Below are positions 52,000 to 63,316 of a DNA stretch of 64,000 nt, in pieces. The DNA is from Mycteria americana (Eukaryota; Chordata; Aves; Ciconiiformes; Ciconiidae). Under the pieces are notes generated by a model, which made no database searches, was not told where the DNA came from, and was given only the letters and a program-made list of their open reading frames with translations. The stretch is from NCBI RefSeq assembly GCF_035582795.1, contig NC_134368.1, positions 1,240,001 through 1,304,000 of the forward strand. Reading direction: 5' to 3'. Position 1 is the stretch's first letter. Every line of letters starts with the position of its first letter. The position numbers and the translations under genes are program-made.

Positions 52000-54690
52000 C
52001 TCTGTTTGACTATTTTGCTTAATTAATGTCTCGGGTAAAATGACATTACAACCTTTAGACTGTTAACTGAAGAAAGTTTCAGGACTTAGGAGAAAGTACA
52101 TTAATTTATAGCATGGTCTGTAGCATCAGGTATTGGTTACTGTCGAACACAGGATATTGGACCTCTGTTCTGCTTCAGTAAGGCTATTTTTATGTTTTTA
52201 GTGTCCAAAATGGAAGACGTTTTTTCCTCATTTTGGAGTACTGTTGCTAAGACAAAGTGGGAAAAAGTTATCCTCAATTTTAGTTTGGAATATTTACTGA
52301 AAAGCAAAATAAATTTAATCTGTTTTGCTTTTAAAGAGATTATTCCAGTAGCGTGCTGTGGAGTACAGTGAGTGTATACCTGTATTCCCTCTTGAACATG
52401 ACTGTGTACCTTAGGAGTTTGCTGGAGTGATAGCTTTAAAAATTGTCATAAAACAGAAGACATCTCACCGTGGCATTCTGATCCTGGACCGACCGTGCGA
52501 TACGTTGGTCGGCTTTTTCTACCTGCTGATTCCCGGATCGCCGTCTCTGGCTAGGCTGATGGCGTGCCAACTCTGGCAAGAGGTTTGTAGAGGCATATGC
52601 CTTGTGGCGGTGGTTCAGGATACTGGTGTGGGAGCGTACCTGATCGCAGCGCGCTGGCGATGGAGAGTGCTGTGCTGCCTGGAAATTGCGAACTGAGTGG
52701 TAAAAATTCTTCCCTTTGAAGTTCTGCTTTGCTCCTGAGCAGATCCCCTGGGAGTTTCTTCATCCACTGAATTAAGGTTCAGTTTGCAAACCAGCATGTT
52801 TATTTTTAAAATGTGCTCTGCTAATATATTCTTACTTGTTATGGGTGGCTTTGATATTGTTCTCTCTCCAACTACTTTACAATTAATGTGCTGAGAGTTT
52901 TTTTTGCCCTCCAGTGATGAGAATTCCAGAGAAGAACAAAACTGAAAGGCAGGAGATTACTTTGTGGATGCTTGCTTAATAGTCTGTTTTGAAATGGTCT
53001 TGAACGAACTTGGCCTAACATGCAGTTACCATTTAAATATGATTTAATTTCTTGAGGGAGGAGGGATATTGGGTAAGGAGTCCTGGGTTAGAGGCCAGAG
53101 TTCTGGGATTGGTGTCTGGTGGGAATCTTTTCTTTACGATGGCTTCTATGTTTTTGTAACGGAGGAGAGCTAGGGGTAGTGTTTCTGGAGCTACTGTTTC
53201 TTCTTGGCCTGGCTTCGGTTTGTACTTAGGTAAAATTAAATAATTGCTAATGAACTTAAAAAGAATGCGTAACATCCAGATAGTAACAAGTTGCATGAAT
53301 TCAGCCGTAAAATCTGGGTCTCCTGCAGCTTGTATGTGGTTCATCGCTCTCAAGCTATAGCTGTGTGTAATTTTTATTTTTTGAGTTGTGGTTCTCAAGC
53401 TTCAGAACTTCAGCCCTTACAGATGACAAACATGAGAGAGGCACCTCCATTTACTTGAAAAACTTTTGTTTGGAGTCAACTTATGTGAGATTTGAAAACA
53501 AAACCTGTGATGGCGTTAGTGTTGGGGAGACAAGAACCTCAGCGCTGCAGAAATACAGCATGCAAGTTCAGAGACGTGTAAGACTGTCTGCGAGCCCTAT
53601 TATAGTTATGCTTAGTGAAAATCTGCTAGTAAAACTCACTCAAACCTAATGTATTGCTGCAAGAAGAATGAAAACAGCAGGTTATCCAGCTTTGGGAGAC
53701 AGCAGACTGACCAGGGGTGGAGTGAGGACTTCTGGGCATCCTTCCGCCTGTGCTGATTGTGCGGTTTTGGAGTGCTGTCAACGCAGGCAGAGCTGGGCAG
53801 ATGAGGCACCTTGCTTTGAGTAGGCTACAAGAATGCATTTCCAAAACTCTGTGGTGTTTCATTTGTTGTTCGCGTGAGCGTCGCTTTGTCTTATTCTACC
53901 TGTATTTGTACATTCTTTTACTGCCTGACAGGATTGAGTTCTCAGTGGTTTCAGCTGAAGCAAAAGACGGCGGTTCCCATTGCCATTGTTCTTTTTTTAA
54001 TGCTTGTATGTAGATGGCTTCAGTTTTTGCATGATTTTACACCTTTCTGTTTACAGTTGTTTCAATATAAGATCTTGCCTTTAATGTCTGGGAAATGGAC
54101 ATTTTCTAGCCACCGAATTCAAATATTGTCACAGCCTTTGAGTAGTTTCAGGGTACAGTGGTTTACCCCTGAGAGTGGTCATGGGAGCGTCCCGCCTGAA
54201 CACTGTTCTGCTGTATTCAGAACAATTCCACGATGACTTGACATCCAAGTTGTAACTGTTTTGAATTCGCTACATAATGGTTTCACTGACAATTCATACC
54301 TCGTAAACAGTTGGAGAGGCTTTTATACCTTGGCTTATTGCTCATAAAATAGCTCTAATTGTAAATAAATCCAAACTATGTTGTCATTAACAATTGAAAT
54401 CTGATGTTTTAGAAAATGCTGTTGAAAGAGTGTCATCGCTAGGTATGTTATCTGTGACATTGAACTTGTTGGGTAAAGCTCATTTACTTAATTATCTGTT
54501 ACGTATTCGCTGCATATTAAGATTTTGTCCAGCGAAAGCAAATGGTTTTGTTCCACAGAATTTCGAATTCAGAAGTACCATTTAAACTGTCATTAAAATA
54601 CTGTTTTGTGACTTCAGTTGTTTTTCTCACCGGTTATAGAATCCACTGTGTAAAGTAGGTGAAAAGATAAAATCATCTAATACTTGTCTT
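52000..54690. other. AT-rich intronic sequence, nothing recognised
   Basis: Mostly unique intronic sequence. A 103-codon ATG-started minus-strand ORF at 53344-53033 is the longest open stretch, but the peptide is not recognised. Confidence 0.4.
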
Positions 54691-54701
54691 TTAACTTTCA
54701 G

Positions 54702-54903
54702 CTTTGTGTTATTCTTGGAAAGTTTCGCACCACTTGTGAATTCCTTGAACCTTGGCATTGCAAGCCCACTTCTGTTGGGCCCTCCTCCTTTACAGCTTGC
54801 ACAAATTAAGACACAGTTGGCTCTTCAGCAATTGACCTCAGTTGCTACCAACAGTTCTGCACCTCCTTATGCTTGGTTAAATCAGGCATTTCTGAAAAGC
54901 GCA
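54702..54903 (+). CDS. ZNF638: ZNF638 exon segment upstream of the usual ATG, open in frame
   Basis: After the acceptor (TTAACTTTCAG) 67 codons are open in the ZNF638 frame before ATG 54904, with no in-frame ATG or stop. The peptide includes SPLLLGPPPLQLAQIKTQL and LNQAFLKSAM. From memory, RBM20, a relative with the same matrin-type finger, has a similar LLP...LQLAQLQAQL and LNQVLSKVAM near its N-terminus. The segment therefore looks like former or present coding sequence, started in an earlier exon or at a non-AUG codon. Confidence 0.55.
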
Positions 54904-56319
54904 ATGTTTAGCCCTAGAGGAACTTTACCTCAGAGGCCGAGAGGACCTAATCCATCTGGCACAAAGGCTCCAGGATCCTTTAGGGGAGGAGGTGCGGCAG
55001 GTCTGCAGAGAAAGCCTGCACCTGGAACACCTCAAGGAATGTCACAGAGATTTTCGGGACAGGAAACGTTTCAGTGGACGGGTTCACAGAGGATAAACGT
55101 TCGGGTAACTCTGCACAGGACTGATCCGAGGCGGGTAAAGGAGAAGACGAACCTACACCAGGAGCAGAAGGGAGAGCCTCGCACAAGTTGCTGGGAGAGC
55201 AGCCCGTGCTCCACTGGGACAACTGGGCAAAAGCCGTCGGCCTCGGCACGGATCTCAGAGCAGAATTCAAATGTGCAGAATCGCTACACGCCAGAAAGCG
55301 CTTCCAGTATTTTAGCGAGTTTCGGGCTGTCTAATGAAGATTTGGAGGAACTCAGTCGCTATCCAGATGATCAGCTAACGCCTGAAAACATGCCCCTGAT
55401 CTTAAGAGAAATACGGATGCGTAAGATGGGTCATTCTTTGTCTGGTTTACATTCTCAGAGCAGAGCAGAAGAAACGATTGGTGGTACGAGTGGCGCAGCA
55501 GTCAAGAGTAAAGTGATTGATTATGGGCATGCAAGCAAATACGGTTACACTGAAGATCCTCTTGAAGTACATGCTTATAATCCTGAAGTGCTGACTGAAG
55601 ATCCTCTCGAAGCACGTGTCTATAATCCTGAAGCATCGAGCGGAGAGAACAGGGAAGACTTCCAACGAGAGCAGAATATGTCGATGGGTGTCCCACCATC
55701 TAGCGTGACGTGTAATCCAGTGTTTCCAGTTGAAGATTTAATAAAACCGACAGGGTTCCAGAATGATTCCTCCAATACTCGATCATTTTTTCCGGCTGAG
55801 ACTCCGGGAAAGGTGTCTGGTTTGTGCGCAACACCCGCTGGACTCCCCGTGGTGAAATCTGTATCCCAGCCTGCGATGCCGCCTGTCATGCCGCCTATGA
55901 TGCCACCTATAATGCCACCCTTGGCGCAGCCCATGATGCCACCTGTCATGCCGCCTCTTGTCCAGCAGTCGATGACCCAGCACGTCATGCCGCCCATGAC
56001 CCAGCCACCCTTTTCAGCTGAACTTCTTGCAGCTGTAAGCCAGCATGAAAGAATTCAGCATGAATCTGGGACAAGCCAATCTAACGCCCAGAGCGGCTCA
56101 GGAGCCGGACAGAAGCCCTTCCAGACCCAGGCGGAGGGGCCAATTAAATCTCCTTTTGGTATTGTGAAAGCATCGTGGCTTCCTGTGTTTCTGCAGTCTG
56201 ATGCCCAGAAGATAAAAAGATTGCCCACTCCGTCAATGATGAATGACTACTATGCTACATCTCCAAGAATATTTCCACATATGTGTTCTCTGTGTAACAT
56301 TGAATGCACTCATATGAAG
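54904..56319 (+). CDS. ZNF638: ZNF638 large coding exon
   Basis: The 472-codon exon ends with the CX2C half of the first finger and donor AAG|GTGAGT. It carries a 15-codon tandem duplication (residues 216-245) and a Met-Pro-Pro-rich run (residues 325-369). An open stretch continues past 56319 to 56469 in the intron, but loss of finger homology there shows it is not translated. Confidence 0.95.
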
Positions 56320-59300
56320 GTGAGTGTCTCTCAAAGATTATTGCATAAACTTGTACTCGGCATCTTACCTGCTGCGCTGTTTTATGAACTAATTGTTTAT
56401 TGTGCATTACATGAATTGCGATGCTGTTCGCCAGTTTTAGTGCTTAACGTGCACATTTCAAAATGCTAGAAACAGTGCTAGTAAATGACTGTAACTGCTG
56501 CACAGTGTATTCTGTTCCAAATTGCATTTCAAAGTTGCCATACACATTGATTTTTTTTTTTTTTTTAATACTAAAAAATATTTATGTCTTCTGCAGTGGG
56601 TTTCAAATGACAAAACAAACCCTTTATCAGTGGAGTAAAATATTAACGTCATCTGGGTGACTAAAATGTGTGCAAAAATTGTATGCTGACTCTCAGTAGG
56701 GTAGATGAGATGTTCATGTATTCAGCCCCCCTCCTGCAAAGTCTGCGTTAAAACAAAGCAGCCTATTTATCTGCAAAAATTTAATCTTCCAAATGTGGTC
56801 TGTGTGACATTGACTGTTCCAGAGACTGAAGACTAGCTCTGAGGGACACACAAAACGCTTTCATTCATCTGACTGAGCTTTCAGCTATGAAGCAAATAAC
56901 AGTTTCAGCTCTTGAAGGAAGAAAAGGAAGGAACTGGTGAATACTGGGAGAGAGAAAAGCATTCTGAGCTGCGGATTTTTCTTGAAAGACCTAGGCTTGA
57001 TATGTCAAAAATACAGGAGAAAGTAATTTAAAAAAATCGAATAATTCATTATTAGTTTCATGTGTTTAAATTTTCAGTAGTCTTCAAGAAACGTGTGGAA
57101 GGCCTGTGGGGAGTGCTTTTTTGCAATTTGGCAAAGTCATGCCAGATTGCTAGGCCCTGTTTGCACTGTGTATTAAAAAAGCGAGTGAATAGTTAAGATG
57201 GTGACAGCTGCATTAGGGGCTTCAGAATAAACATAAATTTTTCAAGTCCTTTTACACTGGAAGCACTGAAGGCCAGGGGGAAGTGCAGCTGTTTGGGCAG
57301 ACTCGAAAACTGAAAGGAAAGTTTGATTTAAAATAAAAATGTGTAACATTGCACAGGGCAACCGATTGGGGTTTGTGTTAATAAATGGATGAAGCACTTT
57401 GGAAAAGTGTAATCTGTTTAAATGTGAATTATTCAGTTGCTTGCTTACTGGTGCTTTCTAGCATTAAGCAAACGTTTTTACTAAAAATACTTCTTGACAA
57501 ATTAGCTATGAAGTGTTCTGGGGAGATGAGAGGTCATAACTCCTTGCCCTCATGGCACTATGGTGTTCTCCAGACGTCCTGGTCCGACTGCAGCTACGCA
57601 ACCTTTTCTCCCTGTCATGGCTGCTTCTAGCTCTGGCATATATTAACTTCATTCTGAATAGTATTTTTTTTCTTTATGTACACCTGCTGCTGCGTAGGCA
57701 GTTCAGACTGTTCTGAGACCTCATGGGGCAAGTCATCAACAGTGTTGCAAAATAAGCGAAAGAGTTAGGGTTTTGGTTTTTCTACTGCAAAAAATAAAAG
57801 TTTGTGTTAAGAAATGTCAGTCTTGTGTATTTGTGAATTCTAAAGAATGAAGAATTCCTCTTACTTTCAGTCTTACAGTTTGGTTTTACAAATAAAATTG
57901 TCGTCTTTGTCTCAGTCGCATGGTTAAAGATGACCCAGACATTCTGTTTTTTGGTTTTAAAGTTGTGCTGAGTGTTCTAGAGGAAGCAAACGAAGCAGCA
58001 CCTTCCAACCAAAGAGAAGTGATGGGGAAATGATACGGTAGAAGTTGGTAGTCACGTGTGGTATGACTTGCACTAGGAAATGGTTGTTTCACACGCAGCA
58101 TAGATACTGTTTGCCACAGTGTTGTGAAATCTTAGTTGATGGAAGAAGCTCCTTCAGAGGCTACGCAAAGACCCTCCGATGGTTCAAGAGCTCCTGGAGG
58201 AGCAGGTGGCTGGAGGTGTATTCTGGGGAAGCCATCCCCTGTTGCATGCCATGGGAGAAGAAGTGCTAGGGAAGCTAGACGGACCTTTGGTCTCCCCAGC
58301 ACGCCTGTAGATGAGCTGGATCTTCAGAGCTGTTTTTAGGTCAAAGCGATTAGAGATGATGATTTCTGGTGTGTAGTACCGAGTTGTACCAAGCAGTTTA
58401 AGGATGCTGTGTTATAAAGAGATGTCTTTGTAACGTGGCAAATTGGAAAGAAAGTAGGCAAGCAAAGTGGATAATGTGAAACAAGAATGGATGGAGATGA
58501 TAAAAGATACCGAATGAGGAAAACCTCCTCTTCATCCAATGCTTGAAGGTACTGGATATCTGCAAAACAGAGTTTCGATGATGTTAAAATGATGTATTTC
58601 AGATTATTTGTGGAGATGAGCTGTCTTTTTTCGTAGATTATTTTAATCCAGTCTTGTACTGAAGTACAAACTCATCTAGGATTTGTTTTCTTGCCAAGAT
58701 TGAAGCAGAAGCTGCATTGCCTGTTGGAAGAGAATTCACACGTGTTACCTGGCTTTAGTTTATTAAAATGACAGGATTACGGCTGGATGCGAGACCCAAC
58801 TCTGGCTCCTGGAGAGTCAGTCTGCCTCTGGAGCTGCCGTGACCGTTAGTGGCTAAAACTTCATATTTGCATCATCTGAACTGTATCCCCCTTGTTCTTT
58901 CAACTTGGCTCTCCCATAAACACAGTGAAATGCTGGCTGAGGTTTGGCTTGGAGTGAAAAATGCTTCTGTTGTTCCCCAAAGCATCCCATCAGTTCTCCC
59001 CATAGATCTTTCTTCTTAAGTATCTAACTTGCTTAATTAATGAGGTCTGATGAAATCAAAGCTGAAGATGGCCTTGAGCTGTCTGCAGTATACCAAAATG
59101 TAGAGTTCTGTTTTGAGTGTCATACAGCTAAGCAAGTAAATGTATTTTCTAGTTCTTTTGTGATCTGAAAAGAATCCTGAACACCTCTTCCACAGAACTG
59201 TTTATATGTATTTGAAGGTGGGTTTTCTGCTAATGCACTGTTCAGAAGTCACAATAGCTTCTGTCTGCATGGCATAGCTATTGTAGATCTGTCCGTGAAA

Positions 59301-62300
59301 AATATATATATATTTTTTTTAAGCTTTGAAACTTTTTTGTAAGGCGTATGGATAATCCTGGTGTGCAGTGACACATGGCAGGTCAGCAGCTGCGTGATGA
59401 GCTGCCTACAGTCCCGGGCTGAATGTGAAGAATACTTCAGCTGTTTCATGCAGTAGGCTTTGGAAAAACTCCGTTCAGCATTTCTTTGCCTACCAAAACC
59501 ATTCCCTGGATCCTTAGCAATAGGTGGTGGGAGCCTCGACTATTTGACGATGCCTCCAGCCACCTCGGTCGGATCTTGGTGCGGTATTTGTTCGGAGGTG
59601 AACTGGGAGAAGTGCTGCCCTTTGAATCAACAGTGCAACTTCAGACTTGGCTATCTGCGGTCCTTCAGTCGGGTATCAGCTCTCTAACAGACTACTTAGC
59701 TGTCTAAAATATTGTGGGTTTGTGGTAAATGATGGTTACCATGGACTTGAAAGCTACTTGTGGTTGGAGCAGTGTCAGAAGTGTGAAAGATTTGTCCTTA
59801 TTTTTATCTTGTGTTAGGAAGGTTTCTGTAGCTTTGTCGGAGTTGGCTGTACACAATACTGTGTTAGAAGAAAAGGTATGTGAGAAAGCTGGGCTTTTTG
59901 AGCTTTAAAAAATTAATTTGGAAAATGAATTGATGCCAAGGTGACTTGCTGATCTGGAATCTCAAAAATAAGTGCATTTGTGTCCTGCAGCGTTTTTTCA
60001 GGGAAGACTGCCCAATTCTGCCCTTCGTTAGATGGAACCTCACCTCAGTGTTGTCTTCTTCCAAATATATTTACAAAACCCCCAACATATTGGAACATTT
60101 TATAAATATTTCACAGAGCATTTAAGCTTGAGCATAAAATATTTCACAGAGCATAAAATATTTTAAGCTTGAAATTGTGGATATATTGGAATAATAAAGT
60201 GTGATTTCTCTGTCTTCAAACACGTGTCACTTTTGGAACAAAGTAGCTTTGCAATATTGCCAGCACGAGGGATCATATTTACCATGTATTACAATTTTTG
60301 TTTTCTAGCTGAAATAGATTTAAAGTGAGGGTGATGTCTTCTTGGGCTTTAAATTGCGTGAAGTCATGGGGACTCCGTGTTTTCCACAGAGAATTGCATT
60401 TATGATCCCTTTGCTCTGAAGTAAGGGGACAAAATGGAGTCTACTCCATTTTACTCCTAATTTTTCTACCTAAATCTACCTTGCTGTGAAGCCAGCACAA
60501 ACAAGTGCAGGTGCTATCTCTGTGTATTATTGCTTATTCTTATCTTCCCGCTGGCCGAAGAGGCGAGTTGGAGACTGGAGACACTATGCCCTCTCAGCTG
60601 CTTCTTCAGGACCTTTTTGGTGGTGATCCACCAGTCCAACGGGAGCTTTGCCAGTTGCCCAGAGTTGGCTACCGCAGCCATCGAGGTGCTCGCCCCGGGG
60701 GGGTCGGGTTGTGGAGGAGCAGTGCTGCTGCTGTAAGAAACTGGCTGCCGGTTCTTCCCCGTTCCAGGATGTGATGGAGTGCTTGTGCTGGGAAGGGGTC
60801 CTGTCCTTTGGGGGGAAGGATCCGTCTTTGGGGACAGACTTGCCAGAGGGAGTGGAATATTTCTGAAGACTCAGAAGGGCAAGGAATTAATCAAAGAGGA
60901 GGAATATGCATAAATCGAGACTCCTGTAATTCTATGAAATGCAAGAGGGCATTGGCATAACGAAGACTTGAAGAAGAGAAGAATGTTGTGTTTGTTAGGG
61001 AGGAGAATATCTCTTTGTAGGCCTGCCAGTCTCATTAATGCTCGTTGGACCGGTAGCTAAAGGCACTCGGAAGCAAAATGGCCTCCCCCGGCCCTCGCGG
61101 ACACTGTGTGCGCTTTCTTCATTTGGGACCGTGGAAGTGGGATACTCGAAGCCCAATTTCCTTTCATTTCCACAAGCTAATTTGTTTTAGCCCTTGAGTA
61201 ATAGTTTTTTTCTTTCCTGTCTAACTTGAAGACTCTAGAAAAATAGCATTCTTAGGAATGGGATTGCTTAGTAATGGCATGTGACAAGGAAAAAAAATGT
61301 GTAACGGTGGATTGCTTGCTCTTTACTTGTGTGCATGCTGTGTATTCACCGTGCATGCACTTCTACAGCTGCAGGCTGTTTTATCAGTCTGCTCTTCAAC
61401 TCGGATATGCTTTGGTTCAGCTAGTGAGGCTAATGCAAAGGGTCTTCCGAGTAATATTTTTCTGACTTCATTTGAACAGTTAGAATGTTTTTATGAACAC
61501 AGCTCGTAAAATCTTTCAATGCCTTCCTGAGATTGGTTAACGAGTATATCTTTCTTCAGGAAATCATAAGAAGTAAGTCTTGTGCTTAAAATGTATTTTA
61601 ATGTCTTTAAAACCCATGGTTTTTATATGTGGAGTATAAATAGTTTAGGCAGCTCTCCTGTAGCATGTTTTGCTGTTGATAGGCTGATACGGTAAGGGCG
61701 AGGAATAGCTGTTTTCACCGCGTTCTCTGTGCTGCCAAAATGCACAAAACTAACTGTGCCTGGTCACATCAATTTTTCCATCCCATAGGCTTTGAGTAAA
61801 CCATCACGAGCTTTTTCTCTTAACTGGTGTGTTCAGCATTTCTGTCAATAAACAAGAGTTTGATATTGCCAACTACGCTTTTTATAATATTTTCTGTTAT
61901 AAACCAGCATGTGCTTCGAAAAAGTGATATGTAATTTCGCAGCTGCAAATTATTTCATGAAGCCTTGCCTGTCAGTTGCATTATTCAGCCATTATTACCT
62001 CTTTTAAAATATTAAAGCAGCTAGAAGTTGGTTTTTTTAAGGACGTTTAATAATTATCGTTGGTGATACATGGTACCTCACAGCTTGAGACCATGCAGTA
62101 TCTCTTCTCAATAGCAAACTGACTAGAGCAGTTGCTTTCACTAGCAGGTCAGTTTACTTTCATAATGGTAATACTGGAATAAAGTCTTCAGGCATAGTTT
62201 CCCCTGCTGGGGACTGAGTCCGTGTTTACAGTTAAGCCTGGGCTTAGGTATTTTTCAAGATTGAGGGCTTGCGTTGTACTTCTGGATTTGTCTCATGCTT

Positions 62301-63316
62301 AACCCATCAGTTATTCCCAAGTAAAACTTTTGTTAAGGCTTTTTTAATATAAAAAAAAAATCAGTGTGTGTGCGTGAAAATTTTCATCAGACTTTTTGAC
62401 TGACCTTTAGTTGTGATGTTATTAGGAGTGAATGTTCTTGAGCTTAAGGCATGAAGTCATGGCTCTGTAGAAATGATATTTGGCTTAAAGATACCATCTT
62501 GTCTCGGGTTCTCTGACTTACTCAGCTTCATTTGTTGTGTATGTGTTCATCAGTTTGACAAGCTGTGGAGGCTGCTAATAGTTTTCTTTCTTTTAGTATA
62601 GCTGGCTGTTGGATCAACCCTTTGGTGGTGACAACAACCCAGTGTGTTGCTGGAAGTAACAGACTCATTTAATATGATGCACTTTGTTCAACTTCCACTT
62701 AGATTCCTTTGTGTTCTTTAACAGTTTTTGATAATCAATAAGTATTTTAATCTTTTGCATAAAGAGTAATAATTTCAAGTGAGAAATTTGACTTTGACCT
62801 TGACCTAAGATCATTTGTTAGGTAAAGTTTGATGGAAGGTAAAATACAACAACATGTAACTAGAAATTGTGGTCAAACACTAACATTTTACATGCTAATC
62901 AAATGTCTCTGGATGTCTTTTCTCCAATTAGGACTGGATTCTGCATCAGAACACTCCTTCTCATATTGAAAGCTGCCGCCAGTTACGCCAACAGTAAGGA
63001 ATCTGTTTAAAAAGTTCACTTAGTGTAAAAAATGTTTTCTGTGCATGCACGTAGTCTGTGAAAGTGTGTCAGATTTCCTTAATGAGGGTTGCCGGTGTCT
63101 GAGTGCTATTCTAAATTGGCTTCAGACCGGTAGGGTACGAGGTGAACTGACACTTGGTGCTGCTGGAGTCCTGAACGGGAACGTTCATCTGTAAAAGCTG
63201 CTGCATGTAAGCGAAAATTGTGTTCTGGTGGCAGATTTAGCTTTTTCACTGACAGTTGTATTTTTAACATTTAACAGATACCCTGATTGGAACCCTGAGT
63301 CTCATTCCTCAAAGAG
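54904..63316 (+). CDS. ZNF638: Zinc finger protein 638 (NP220), N-terminal part, runs off the window
   Basis: Large nuclear-speckle protein of the matrin 3/RBM20 family that binds cytidine-rich DNA and RNA. It acts in splicing during adipogenesis and, in mammals, in recruiting HUSH-linked silencing to unintegrated viral DNA. Exons seen are 54904-56319 (472 codons), 62932-62993 and 63278-63316, giving about 505 residues of a protein of nearly 2000 in mammals. Conserved blocks are RPRGPNPSG near the start, SASSILASFGLSNEDLEELS, IDYGHASKYGYTEDPLE and SPFGIVKASWLP. The first matrin-type finger (C461, C464, H477, H483; C-X2-C-X12-H-X5-H) is split across the 56319/62932 junction. The RRMs, repeats and C-terminal finger lie beyond the window. 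ATG 54904 corresponds to the human start. Confidence 0.95.
55549..55638 (+). repeat. ZNF638: 45-bp tandem duplication inside ZNF638 coding exon
   Basis: Units 55549-55593 and 55594-55638 match at 36 of 45 bases and encode TEDPLE..(A/V)YNPE twice, in frame. From memory human ZNF638 has this motif once. Confidence 0.9.
55876..56010 (+). repeat. ZNF638: Met-Pro-Pro coding repeat in ZNF638
   Basis: ATGCCNCC-type units (9 and 12 bp, with ATGATGCC and CAGCC interruptions) encode repeated MPP(V/M/I) in residues 325-369. The matching part of human ZNF638 is Ser/Gln-rich with only a short Pro segment. Confidence 0.9.
56320..62931 (+). other. ZNF638: ZNF638 intron inside the zinc finger
   Basis: About 6.6 kb of AT-rich, mostly unique sequence. 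T/A tracts lie at 56552-56575 and 59307-59322. A direct repeat of AAAATATTTCACAGAGCA-type sequence is near 60105-60165. No transposon, RNA gene or extra exon is recognised. Confidence 0.55.
62932..62993 (+). CDS. ZNF638: ZNF638 exon completing the first zinc finger
   Basis: Sixty-two bases with acceptor CTCCAATTAG and donor CA|GTAAGG. It encodes DWILHQNTPSHIESCRQL, which supplies both histidines (477 and 483) of the matrin-type finger. Confidence 0.95.
62994..63277 (+). other. ZNF638: ZNF638 short intron
   Basis: A 284-bp GT-AG intron (GTAAGG...TTAACAG), AT-rich, with nothing else seen. Confidence 0.85.
63278..63316 (+). CDS. ZNF638: ZNF638 39-bp microexon
   Basis: Encodes YPDWNPESHSSKR across phase 2 junctions, with donor AAGAG|GTAACT. 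It matches the conserved segment that follows the first finger. The next exon is beyond the right edge. Confidence 0.92.

Larger units (their letters stand above)
40847..54701 (+). other. ZNF638: ZNF638 first intron (as inferred)
   Basis: About 13.9 kb, AT-richer than everything to its left, with LTR elements at 43.1-46.8, 47.8-48.4, 50.0-50.5 and 51.3-51.9 kb. Non-repeat parts (41.2-43.1, 48.4-50.0, 52.0-54.7 kb) hold no recognised exon. Further untranslated exons cannot be excluded. Confidence 0.55.

Noticed and set aside
56320-56469. Extension of the ZNF638 exon past 56319
   Set aside because: A consensus GTGAGT follows AAG, and the finger homology continues at 62932, so the extra frame is intron.
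60890-60960. Possible CR1 LINE tail (AATTCTATGAAATG)
   Set aside because: Only a short match to the octamer tail found at CR1 3' ends, and no CR1 body is attached.
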